Assembly: GCF_006715085.1 (NCBI RefSeq)
Contig: NZ_VFMM01000001.1
Location: 1,922,001-1,986,000 of the forward strand
Reading direction: 5' to 3'
From: Kribbella jejuensis
GTDB taxonomy: Bacteria > Actinomycetota > Actinomycetes > Propionibacteriales > Kribbellaceae
Length of the DNA stretch: 64,000 bases
In this document: positions 44,667-53,468 of the stretch, one piece after another
Layout of the letters: each line of letters begins with the position of its first letter
Position numbering within the stretch: position 1 is the stretch's first letter
Notes under the pieces: generated by a model
Told to the model about the DNA's origin: nothing
Seen by the model: only the letters and a program-made list of their open reading frames with translations
Database searches by the model: none
Made by a program: the position numbers and the translations under genes

Positions 44667-46916
44667 GTGGTGGAACTCCGGGCGCGCTGGGATGACCTCC
44701 TGCCCGGGTCTGCCTCGTTGGCCGACGACCTGGTCGGCAGGTACGTCGACCGCAACCGGCGCGCGTACCGCGACCACTACCTGAACATCGTCCTGACCGC
44801 GCTGGACTCGCTGATCCAGCTGTCGACGGATCCCACCAGCGTCCGGCTGGCGGCCTGGTTCCACCGCGCGGTGCACGAGCCCGGCGGTACTCCGCCGGAG
44901 GACGCCGAGGCATCGGCCCAGCTGGCCGAGGAGCTGCTCCCGCGGTACGGCGTACCGTCGATCCGGATCGCCGAGGTCGCGCGGCTGATCCGGCTGACCG
45001 GCGACCTCGCGGCGCCACCGCCGGACTCCTACGCGCCACCGCGCCGGGACGCGAACGGCGACGTACTGCTCGACGCCGTGAACGCGATCCTTGCCTCGGA
45101 CCCGACCCGGTACGCCGTCCATACGGCCGAAGTACGACGCGACGCCGGCGAACGGAAGGCCGCGCTCGAGCACCGCTACGACGAGGTGGGCGACCTCCTC
45201 GACGGACACCTGTACCGCACGCAGCTGGCCCGCCAGCGGCTCGGCCAAGTCGCACGGCTCAACCTGGAGTCAGAGCTCGCCGGGCTGGACAGTGAGTTGC
45301 CCGCGCCGTGGCGAGGCTGGCAGCAGGCCGGGCTGACCGCCACTGCCACCTTCGGCGCCATCTCGGCCGCCGTGGTGGCGATCGCTGCCTCCGGAGCGTC
45401 CTGGCAGGTGCCAACCGCACCGGACGAGGTCGGCTGGCCCACTGTCGCGCTGGCAGTGGTCTCGTTCTTCAGCACACCAGTACTGTTCCGCTGCGCCCGC
45501 AGCGCAAGCCAGCGCGCTCGCTTGATCGCAGGGACCGTCCTGGCCATCGCCGTCACCGGACTGCTCGTCGCTTGGGCGCAAATGCCCAAGACGAACGAGG
45601 CTGTCGGCGTCGGTCTCAGGGTGCCGTTGCTGATCTCCGCACTGGTCCTGCTGCTCGTAGCCGGCGCAGCCGCCCTGGTGGCTTCACTCTTGCGTACGCG
45701 GACCGCCCGCTTCCTCCCAGCGCGCAACCTCGGTCAGCAACTCGCTTGGCTCGCCGCGCCGGTCGCCATCGCTCTCGCCCTCCTCCTGATCGTCCAGCCG
45801 CTCTCCCGTAGCTACGTGCTCTCCTCCAACGAGCGGGTCGAGGGCTCGGCCCGTACAGCCGGCCGAGCCAGCCCATCGGTTCTCGACGGTACGGTCGCCT
45901 GGGTGAGCGACTCGGTCGTCGGGAGCGGCGCGGAGGAAGCCGTCGGTACGGCGTACGGCATCGCCATCCCCCGCCCGGACGGGGTCGTGGAGATGCTCGA
46001 CGCGGCCACGGGCGCGCTGCGCTGGCGATACAGCCGCTCCGACTCCGACGACAAGCCCGTGATCACAGCCACTGGCAGTGGCGAGTACGTACTGGCCCTG
46101 TTCGCCGATGTCGGATACCTGCTCCTCGACGCGAACACAGGCCGGCGCAAGGCCGCCTGGCCCAGCCGGACGCGGGACAGGTTCATCCAGCAGTCCATGC
46201 CACTGCTGACCGGTGAACGCGACGGCAAGCTGCACGGGGTCGACCCGAGCGGCGACGAGCGCTGGACGTACGAGTCCGGCGCTTGCACCGACCTCGGCGC
46301 GATCGCCACCGCCGAGACCGTGCTCGCCTTCGTCACCCATACCTGCGACGACCAGCCCGACGAGCTCACGGCGCTGGACGTCCAGACCGGTAAGAAGCTG
46401 TGGACCAGGACGTCCACCACCAGCTACCGGCGCCCGGTCGTCGTAGCCGGCCTGGTCGTCGTGGCGGAGCCCGGCGGCGACTCCGACGTACCAGCGGCAT
46501 TGACTGCGATCGAGCCGCGGACAGGCGACATCCGGTGGACCTGGAAGGTTCCGGCGTCCTGGTCGTGCCGGACGCTGCTCAACGCGGCCGGGAAGTACCT
46601 GATCGTCGTGGACTGCCCGGGGCCGAGCAGTCTCGAGAACCGGAACACCGTGGTCACCGCGATCGATGCGAACACCGGCCTGACCGCCTGGCAGACCGTG
46701 GCTCCGGTGAACCCACGGATGAAAGTCACGGTCACGGCGGACGGCCGCGTCATTTCGCTGAGCCGGGCGGCCACGGGCTGCGCCGTGAACGTGATCAGCC
46801 GCGGCGGCTTCCGCCAGGTCCGGCTACCGACCGGAATCTCCTGCGGCCGCGACCCACGCGCGGTCGGCAACCTGGTCCTCACGTCCGGCGCCAATACAGT
46901 GATCGCCCTGCGCTAG
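44667..46916 (+). CDS. membrane protein: degenerate HD-phosphohydrolase-like domain + 5 TM + PQQ-like propeller
   Basis: A 749-residue protein paralogous to the next gene. Residues 1-175 align with its HD-type domain, but the metal ligands are lost: HYHNQQH becomes AYRDHYL, and WFHD becomes WFHR. Five hydrophobic segments follow (about 222-395: TATFGAISAAVVAIAA, ALAVVSFFSTPVLF, GTVLAIAVTGLLVAW, LLISALVLLLVAGAAALV, PVAIALALLLIVQPL). The C-terminal 340 residues are PQQ-type propeller repeats (AATGALRWRYS, DVQTGKKLWTR, PRTGDIRWTWK, DANTGLTAWQ). This topology puts the propeller outside. It is probably a pseudo-enzyme sensor. GTG 44670 aligns best with the paralogue's ATG; 44667 also fits. Confidence 0.75.
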   Translation: MVELRARWDDLLPGSASLADDLVGRYVDRNRRAYRDHYLNIVLTALDSLIQLSTDPTSVRLAAWFHRAVHEPGGTPPEDAEASAQLAEELLPRYGVPSIRIAEVARLIRLTGDLAAPPPDSYAPPRRDANGDVLLDAVNAILASDPTRYAVHTAEVRRDAGERKAALEHRYDEVGDLLDGHLYRTQLARQRLGQVARLNLESELAGLDSELPAPWRGWQQAGLTATATFGAISAAVVAIAASGASWQVPTAPDEVGWPTVALAVVSFFSTPVLFRCARSASQRARLIAGTVLAIAVTGLLVAWAQMPKTNEAVGVGLRVPLLISALVLLLVAGAAALVASLLRTRTARFLPARNLGQQLAWLAAPVAIALALLLIVQPLSRSYVLSSNERVEGSARTAGRASPSVLDGTVAWVSDSVVGSGAEEAVGTAYGIAIPRPDGVVEMLDAATGALRWRYSRSDSDDKPVITATGSGEYVLALFADVGYLLLDANTGRRKAAWPSRTRDRFIQQSMPLLTGERDGKLHGVDPSGDERWTYESGACTDLGAIATAETVLAFVTHTCDDQPDELTALDVQTGKKLWTRTSTTSYRRPVVVAGLVVVAEPGGDSDVPAALTAIEPRTGDIRWTWKVPASWSCRTLLNAAGKYLIVVDCPGPSSLENRNTVVTAIDANTGLTAWQTVAPVNPRMKVTVTADGRVISLSRAATGCAVNVISRGGFRQVRLPTGISCGRDPRAVGNLVLTSGANTVIALR

Positions 46917-47121
46917 TGACGCGCTGTAGTCGCAGCATGGCACGGTCTGGCCCGATGACGCCGGAGTGTGACATGCACCGCAATTCGACGGCCCGGATTC
47001 GTTGCGGAACGCATCGGTCCTGGCAGTCAGGTGACGAGCCGATAACCCTTTGGCCACGGACCGATCCGGGAACGCCTGATCCGTCGTTCCGGACTCCCAA
47101 CGGGTGCAAGACTCCATAGCC
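46917..47121. other. intergenic region between the two HD/propeller genes
   Basis: 205 bp without a gene. ATCGGTCC (47013-47020) and GGACCGAT (47058-47065) form a perfect 8-bp inverted pair around a 37-bp loop. I see no convincing -35/-10 pair, terminator, or remnant coding sequence. The downstream gene could have its own promoter here. Confidence 0.4.
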
Positions 47122-49500
47122 ATGGACCTGCGCGACCAGTGGAATCGCCTGCTGCCGCACGCGCAGCCGTTGGGCGAGGACCTGCTGGCTCGTTACGCAG
47201 AGCAACATCGCCACTATCACAACCAGCAGCACCTCACCGAGGTACTGACCACGATCGACGAGCTGGCCGAGTACGCCGAGGACGCGGACACGGTCCGGCT
47301 GGCGGCCTGGTTCCACGACGCGATCTACGACCCGCAGGCCGACCCCGGCGAGAACGAGGAGGTCTCGGCCCAGCTGGCCGAGCTCGAGCTGGCGGCGTAC
47401 GGCGTGGACGCCGACCGGGTCGCGGAGATCGGGCGGCTGGTCCGGCTGACCGCCAAGCACGACTGTGCCGAGGACGACCGGAACGGCGCGGTGCTGTGCG
47501 ACGCCGACCTGCGCATCCTCAGCCTGCCGCAGGTGCGGTACGACGAGTACGCGGCCGGCATCCGGCAGGAGTACGAGCACGTCGCCGACCGGGACTTCGC
47601 CCGGGGGCGGATGTCGTTCCTGCGGACGCTGAGCGAGACCCGGTTGTACGTGACTCCCAGAGGTCATGAGGAGTGGGAGAGACCGGCCCGGGAGAACCTC
47701 GACCGGGAGGTCGGCTCTCTGGGCCCTAGGGCGGCCCGGAAGATCGGCGGGCTGATCCCGGTCATCTACTTCGGAGCCTCCGTCGGCGCGGTCGTCGCGT
47801 CGTCCGTCCTGCTCGGCCGCGGCCTCGGCGCCGCTGCCAAGTGGCCGGCCGACCCGTCCGACATCGGCGGCTTCCCGGTCTGGGCCCCCATCGCCGGTAC
47901 CGCGATCGCGGCCGCCCTGACGTGTGCGTGGTTCCGCAGGTCGCAGCGGCTGGTCACGGTTCCTGCCATCGTCTTCGCTGCTGTCGGCCTGATTGCGATC
48001 GGCGTGTGCTGGTGGCGCTGGCCGGCCGCGCAGCCCGGTGCAGCCATGTCGGAGCGCTGGCCGTACCTCCTGCTCGCTTCGGTGGCTCTGGTACTCGCGG
48101 GTGCGTTGCTGGCGCTCGCGCGGCGGCTACGACTCGCGCCACCGTACGCGCAAGCTCCTCCGCGGTGGGTGGGTGTCGGCGCCACCGCGATCTGTGGAGC
48201 GCTGCTCGCGTGGATCGTGGTCTCCGCGGGCGAGCCGTTCGTACAGGCCCGGCTGGAGACGGCCAACACCGTCAGCACGACCACCACCATCCAGCCGACG
48301 CAGCAGCCCGTACAGCTCGACGGAACGCTCGCGTGGAGCCGTGAGGTCCCGGCGATGGGAGCCATCACCGGTACCGCAGGCGGCGTCGCAGAGCTGCGCG
48401 AGGACGGGGTCGTGATGTCCGACGCGGCCACCGGCCAGATCCGCTGGCGGTACTCGCGGGCCGACGTACAGGACGCCGCTTCCAGTGGCTCCCGGGGCCT
48501 CGTGGTGTCAGCGGACGGTCAGATCCTCGCTGCACACCTCCCGCGGTCGGAGTACCGCGAGCCCGCGGGCATCAGCCTGCCGACGTACGCCGTACTGAAC
48601 GCCGTGACCGGACAGGTGCTGACCGAGGTCGACACCGACGGGACCGCGCTGGCTGTGGACTCGGACCAACTCCTCGTGGCGGAAGGGAACTACGTCGTCT
48701 CCCACGGTGTGAGCAGCCCGACGCACTGGCGGACCCAGGTCCGGTGCACTGTGACACAGGGCCAGCTCGTCGCCGACCAGGCCGTCGTAGTGGATGCCTG
48801 TGCCGGCAACGGCGCCGTCGTCCGCGGTCTGGACCTCAAGACCGGCGTCCAGAAATGGGAGGTCGACCTCGGCGCCAAGATCGACCTGAGCGCCGAGCTG
48901 GACCCGTCGACGTGGGTCGGCGAGCTGGTCACCGTACCGGACACCCGTGAGGTCTCCGGGCTGATCTGGACCGGTGCGGCCGGCGGCACGCTCTACCAGT
49001 GGTCCGTCGACACCGGCACGGGCAACCTCCTGTGGACAACACCCGTGCCCGGGACACCGCGCCCGCGGCTCGGCTCGTCCTCGTGCGACGCACAGCTTGC
49101 TGCCACGCACGCGTCGCTCGTACTGATCACCTGCCGGACCGGGAACGACTCAGGACAGCCGCAGACGTACGACGTCTCCTCGTCGAGCCCTGCGGACGGT
49201 ACGCCGCAGTGGCATCACCTGCTGCAGGTACCGCCGAAGCTGCAGCACCCGGAGTACCCGCGGGACGGGTTCGCGCTGCTGCCGGACGGGCGGGTCGTCA
49301 CGCTGATGCCACAGCCGAACGGAAGCTGCTCGCCGGTGCTCATCGGTACCACCGGTATCCAGGCGCGGCCGATCCTGTCCGGTGGGAACACCCAGACGGT
49401 GGCCAAGTCCGAGGCCGTCACCTGCGACAAACCGGCCGTCACCGTAGCCGCCACCCGCCCCATCTTCTCCGACGGCACCCGCCTCTTCGCCCTGAACTGA
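47122..49500 (+). CDS. membrane protein: HD-phosphohydrolase domain + 5 TM + PQQ-like propeller
   Basis: A 792-residue protein. Residues 1-180 resemble the predicted metal-dependent HD phosphohydrolases of COG4339: HYHNQQH (His33, His37), WFHDAIYDP (His65, Asp66), then ENEEVSAQLAE and VRLTAKHD. Five hydrophobic segments follow (about 210-380, e.g. VIYFGASVGAVVASSVLLG, YLLLASVALVLAGALLALA). The last 390 residues are PQQ-type propeller blades (DAATGQIRWRYS, DLKTGVQKWEVD, DTGTGNLLWTT). Topology predicts a cytoplasmic HD domain and an external propeller, so an external signal could control a nucleotide-type hydrolase inside. I know of no described system of this architecture. Confidence 0.78.
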   Translation: MDLRDQWNRLLPHAQPLGEDLLARYAEQHRHYHNQQHLTEVLTTIDELAEYAEDADTVRLAAWFHDAIYDPQADPGENEEVSAQLAELELAAYGVDADRVAEIGRLVRLTAKHDCAEDDRNGAVLCDADLRILSLPQVRYDEYAAGIRQEYEHVADRDFARGRMSFLRTLSETRLYVTPRGHEEWERPARENLDREVGSLGPRAARKIGGLIPVIYFGASVGAVVASSVLLGRGLGAAAKWPADPSDIGGFPVWAPIAGTAIAAALTCAWFRRSQRLVTVPAIVFAAVGLIAIGVCWWRWPAAQPGAAMSERWPYLLLASVALVLAGALLALARRLRLAPPYAQAPPRWVGVGATAICGALLAWIVVSAGEPFVQARLETANTVSTTTTIQPTQQPVQLDGTLAWSREVPAMGAITGTAGGVAELREDGVVMSDAATGQIRWRYSRADVQDAASSGSRGLVVSADGQILAAHLPRSEYREPAGISLPTYAVLNAVTGQVLTEVDTDGTALAVDSDQLLVAEGNYVVSHGVSSPTHWRTQVRCTVTQGQLVADQAVVVDACAGNGAVVRGLDLKTGVQKWEVDLGAKIDLSAELDPSTWVGELVTVPDTREVSGLIWTGAAGGTLYQWSVDTGTGNLLWTTPVPGTPRPRLGSSSCDAQLAATHASLVLITCRTGNDSGQPQTYDVSSSSPADGTPQWHHLLQVPPKLQHPEYPRDGFALLPDGRVVTLMPQPNGSCSPVLIGTTGIQARPILSGGNTQTVAKSEAVTCDKPAVTVAATRPIFSDGTRLFALN

Positions 49501-49505
49501 CCCCG

Positions 49506-49590
49506 GGGAATTCTGTTGCCCCCTCCCCCACCCCCACCCCTCTTTCCTTCCTTCCCTTGCCCGGGCGCAGCCCGGGAATTCTGTTGCCCC
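49506..49590. repeat. 17-bp direct repeat flanking a pyrimidine tract
   Basis: GGGAATTCTGTTGCCCC occurs at 49506-49522 and 49574-49590. The 51 bp between them are almost all C and T in the first 38 bases (CTCTTTCCTTCC), then CCCGGG-CGCAG-CCC. The structure mirrors the duplication after the XPB gene. Confidence 0.8.
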
Positions 49591-49619
49591 AGGCTCGGTT
49601 GATATATAACGTGATCCGC

Positions 49620-49721
49620 ATGTTCCGCGTGGTTTTCTTCGAGTTCGACCTGTCAGGCACCGGCCTGACGGGCGCTCCCACGTGGGCTCCGTCAGTCGAT
49701 TGCACCGGCGCTCGAAGCTGA
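49620..49721 (+). CDS. candidate 33-codon leader peptide upstream of the EF-Tu paralogue
   Basis: ATG 49620 opens a 33-codon frame (begins MFRVVFFEFD, ends CTGARS) closed by TGA 49719-49721. An AT-rich TATAAC (49605-49610) lies ten bases upstream, so a leaderless transcript starting near 49617 is possible; no Shine-Dalgarno sequence is seen. The frame contains a GTCAGGC-ACCG-GCCTGAC hairpin, and its stop touches the large stem-loop downstream. Attenuation-type control is inferred, not shown. Confidence 0.3.
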   Translation: MFRVVFFEFDLSGTGLTGAPTWAPSVDCTGARS

Positions 49722-49757
49722 CCCTCCTCCTGCCTCGCAGGACCCGCGGAGGAGGGT
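49721..49757 (+). promoter_or_regulatory. 10-bp stem-loop in the leader of the EF-Tu paralogue
   Basis: ACCCTCCTCC (49721-49730) and GGAGGAGGGT (49748-49757) pair perfectly around a 17-nt loop, with an alternative inner hairpin CCTGC-CTC-GCAGG. No U-run follows. It lies 107 bp before the start codon. A double CTTCTGACAG repeat (49831-49840, 49842-49851) sits just before the ribosome-binding site. Confidence 0.5.
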
Positions 49758-49864
49758 GGCCCGCACCGGCCCCCTCCACGCGGTGACAGCGCTGTGAGGG
49801 CTTGCCGGAGGGTCCTGGCTCACACCGAATCTTCTGACAGTCTTCTGACAGGCAAGGAATACCC

Positions 49865-51052
<1,188 letters not shown>

Positions 51053-51057
51053 TCAGG

Positions 51058-51086
51058 AACGGCCCTCAACCCGTTGAGGGCCGTTT
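51058..51086. terminator. bidirectional rho-independent terminator
   Basis: AACGGCCCTCAA (51058-51069) and TTGAGGGCCGTT (51074-51085) form a perfect 12-bp stem with a four-base loop, followed by T-rich TTTCCTGTGT on the plus strand. It ends tuf and, being symmetric, can also end the opposing DUF4031 transcript, whose stop codon lies in the stem. Confidence 0.85.
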
Positions 51087-51332
51087 CCTGTGTCTGAGAC
51101 CGGAAGCGATCAGCCGCTCGACCAGCTCGCGGCTGGACACCGGTACGGCGCCGGCCTCGACGAGGTCGTCGTACCGGTCGCTGGGTACGTCGTAGTGGTC
51201 GCGGTCGAAGCCGCGGGGCGGGATGCCCGCGGCCTTCGCGAACGCGTGCAGTTCCTCGTAGGACTCGTCGCTGACCAGGTGCGACCAGATCCGGTTCCAG
51301 GCCGGCCAGGCGGGCGGATCGATGAGGATCAT
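51066..51332 (-). CDS. DUF4031 protein
   Basis: An 88-residue protein beginning MILIDPPAWPAWNRIWSHLV, the signature of DUF4031, followed by AKAAGIPPRGFDRDHYDVPS. It is small and soluble with no known function. ATG 51332 overlaps the TGA of the upstream cutC gene, so the two are co-translated. The stop codon is inside the terminator stem. Confidence 0.85.
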   Translation of the reverse strand: MILIDPPAWPAWNRIWSHLVSDESYEELHAFAKAAGIPPRGFDRDHYDVPSDRYDDLVEAGAVPVSSRELVERLIASGLRHRKRPSTG

Positions 51333-52045
51333 TCGCGGGCGTCCTGGGCGTCGAGCAGGTTCCGCCAGGAGCGGACGAAGCGGGAGTTCACGTACGCCTT
51401 CGTCCACGAGCCGTCCTGGCGCACCGACGAACCGACGTGGAACCGGCGTACGCCGCTCTGGTACAGCCACGGGATGTGCTCAGGCTGCAGTCCGCCGCCC
51501 GCCATCATCACGCCGGCCACTCCGGGGTCGTCCTTGGCGAGCTTGCACAGGTCGTCCAGGCCGTGCCCGACGCCGATGGACGAGCCCGCGGTGAGTACGC
51601 AGTCCAGGCCGGGCAGCGTACGGAGTGCACGCCAGGCGCGGGGCTGCTCGAGCACAGCGTCGATCGCGCGGTGGAACGTCCACGGCGTACCGGGGAAGGT
51701 GCTGACCAACTGGCCGACCGACTCGACGTCCACCTGGTTGTCGGGTGTCAGGAACCCGAGGACGAACCCGTCGGCGCCCGCTGCCAGGAACGACTGCGCC
51801 ATCGCGGTCAGCCGGTTGAGGTCGGCGCCGTTGGTGGTGAACGAGTTCTCCAGCCGCAGCATCACCCGCAGCGGCAGGTCGGTGACGCGACGGATCGCAC
51901 TGACCGTCGACACCGAAGGGCACAACCCGTCCGCCTCCATCGAGGCGCACAGCTCCAGCCGGTCCGCCCCACCCTCCTGAGCCGCCTCCGCATCCGCCGG
52001 ATGCAAGGCGATGATCTCCAGCAACGAACCCATGCGGGCCATCAT
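51329..52045 (-). CDS. cutC: CutC-family protein
   Basis: A 238-residue TIM-barrel protein. LEIIALHPADAEAAQEGGAD, RLELCASMEADGLCPS and PWTFHRAIDAVLEQPRAWRA with GVMMAGGGLQPEHI are the CutC signatures. The family name refers to copper homeostasis, but the biochemical role is unproven. ATG 52045 is the first of several close starts. It is divergent from a LacI regulator across a long palindrome and is co-translated with the DUF4031 gene. Confidence 0.87.
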   Translation of the reverse strand: MMARMGSLLEIIALHPADAEAAQEGGADRLELCASMEADGLCPSVSTVSAIRRVTDLPLRVMLRLENSFTTNGADLNRLTAMAQSFLAAGADGFVLGFLTPDNQVDVESVGQLVSTFPGTPWTFHRAIDAVLEQPRAWRALRTLPGLDCVLTAGSSIGVGHGLDDLCKLAKDDPGVAGVMMAGGGLQPEHIPWLYQSGVRRFHVGSSVRQDGSWTKAYVNSRFVRSWRNLLDAQDARE

Positions 52046-52076
52046 CTCGCATATTGCTGTTGCACTCCTGGAAGGT

Positions 52077-52122
52077 CTTCTGTATCGTTTTTCTAGAACG
52101 ATTTAGAAGAACGATACAGAAG
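52077..52122. promoter_or_regulatory. 18-bp-arm palindrome between cutC and the lacI-type gene
   Basis: The left arm (52077-52094, CTTCTGTATCGTTTTTCT) and right arm (52105-52122) are inverted repeats matching at 17 of 18 positions around AGAACGATTT. AGAACGAT occurs twice. The site is AT-rich and spans the whole divergent promoter region. It is a probable LacI-family operator. Confidence 0.65.
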
Positions 52123-52134
52123 AAGGTGAGCGAG

Positions 52135-53172
52135 ATGGCCGGCGTGACGCTGAAGACCGTGGCGAAGGCCGTGGGCGTCTCACCGTCGACGGTCTCGAAC
52201 GCCTACAACAAACCCGACCAACTCTCCACCGCGCTGCGCGAGCGCATCCTCGCCACCGCCCAGGAGCTCGGGTACGCCGGACCCGACGCCTCCGCGCGCG
52301 CCCTGCGCAGCGGGAAGGCGGGCGCGGTCGGGGTGCTGTTCACCGACAAACTGGCCTACGCCTTCTCGGACCCGTACGCGGTCGGCTTCCTCGCCGGTCT
52401 CGCGGAGGTCGCCGAGGAGTTCTCGACCAGCCTGCTACTGATGCCGCTGAGTTCCACCGACATCGCCGGCGGCAGCAACGCCGTGCAGCAGGCGGCGATC
52501 GACGCGGCGGCGATCTTCTGCGTACCGGGTGGCCATCCGGCGCTGGAGATCCTCGCGAACCGCGGCATTCCCGCGGTGTCGACGGACCGGGGCGACCACC
52601 CTGATCTGTCCTGGGTCGCGATCGACGAGGTCGAGGCGGCCGCGCAACTGGGCGAGCACCTGGCCCGGCTCGGTCACCGCGACGTCGTCGTTCTCGTCGA
52701 CAACGCACAGGCCGCCGGCGGCCGGCCGGTGGAGCTGACCCTCGACGAGGTCGGGTACACCGACTGCGAGCTGCGGATCCGCGGTCTGCAGAAGGCGATG
52801 CCGGACGCCCGGCTGCGAATCGTCTCCGGCGGGCACAACGCGTTCGCTTCCGGGCTGCGCGGAGCCGAGTACGTACTCGACTCACAGGACCGGCCGACCG
52901 CGATCGTCGGGCTGAGCGACGTCCAGGCGCTCGGCGCGCTGGAGGCGATGAAAGTCCGGGGGCTGGTCCCCGGTCGCGATCTGTCCCTCGCCGGCTTCGA
53001 CGACATCCCGGCCGCGGCCGCCGCCGGGCTGACGACGGTACGGCAACCGATCAAGGACAAAGGACGCGCGGTCGGACGGATCCTGCTGGATCCCGCCACC
53101 ACCGAGCGCCAGCAACTGATGCCGACCCAGCTGATCGTCCGCTCGAGCAGCGGACCCGCACCTCGGCACTGA
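52135..53172 (+). CDS. LacI-family transcriptional regulator
   Basis: A 345-residue regulator. The N-terminal helix-turn-helix and hinge are VTLKTVAKAVGVSPSTVSNA and GPDASARALRSG. The periplasmic-binding-protein-like effector domain follows (VGVLFTDKLAYAFSDPYAVG to LAGFDDIPAAAAAGLTTVRQ). ATG 52135 has AGAAGG eight bases upstream. It is divergent from cutC and probably controls it and itself; the effector is unknown. Confidence 0.88.
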   Translation: MAGVTLKTVAKAVGVSPSTVSNAYNKPDQLSTALRERILATAQELGYAGPDASARALRSGKAGAVGVLFTDKLAYAFSDPYAVGFLAGLAEVAEEFSTSLLLMPLSSTDIAGGSNAVQQAAIDAAAIFCVPGGHPALEILANRGIPAVSTDRGDHPDLSWVAIDEVEAAAQLGEHLARLGHRDVVVLVDNAQAAGGRPVELTLDEVGYTDCELRIRGLQKAMPDARLRIVSGGHNAFASGLRGAEYVLDSQDRPTAIVGLSDVQALGALEAMKVRGLVPGRDLSLAGFDDIPAAAAAGLTTVRQPIKDKGRAVGRILLDPATTERQQLMPTQLIVRSSSGPAPRH

Positions 53173-53250
53173 CAACTCACACAGACACTTCCCCGGTGCG
53201 CCTTCCGGTTCCCGGGTCGATCAACCACGCTCTCAGGAGGGAGCAGCACC

Positions 53251-53460
53251 ATGACGTACTTCATCGCAGGCAACACCGCGGTAGACAACGCCCGCAGCCT
53301 GAGCCAGTCCGCACTCCCGAACGCACCGCAGGTCGTCGACGAGCCGACCTCCCGCCGTACGGGGTTCCTCCGTACCCGCCTCAGCGCCGTACTCCGCTCC
53401 GCCGCGGAACGCGAACTCCGCCTCGCCAACCGCCTCGACCCCGCCTGCTCGACCAGCTGA
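53251..53460 (+). CDS. small hypothetical protein
   Basis: A 69-residue unrecognised protein beginning MTYFIAGNTAVDNARSLSQS, with a basic, leucine-containing C-terminal helix (RLSAVLRSAAERELRLANRL). A strong GGAGGGAG ribosome-binding site precedes ATG 53251, and codon use is normal, so I believe it is real. It may follow the LacI gene on the same transcript (78 bp gap). Confidence 0.55.
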   Translation: MTYFIAGNTAVDNARSLSQSALPNAPQVVDEPTSRRTGFLRTRLSAVLRSAAERELRLANRLDPACSTS

Positions 53461-53468
53461 GACCGAGG

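Noticed and set aside
48999..49721. A long plus-strand frame across the end of the second propeller gene
   Set aside because: Most of it is a shadow of the propeller coding sequence; only the last 33 codons after ATG 49620 are kept, as a tentative leader peptide.
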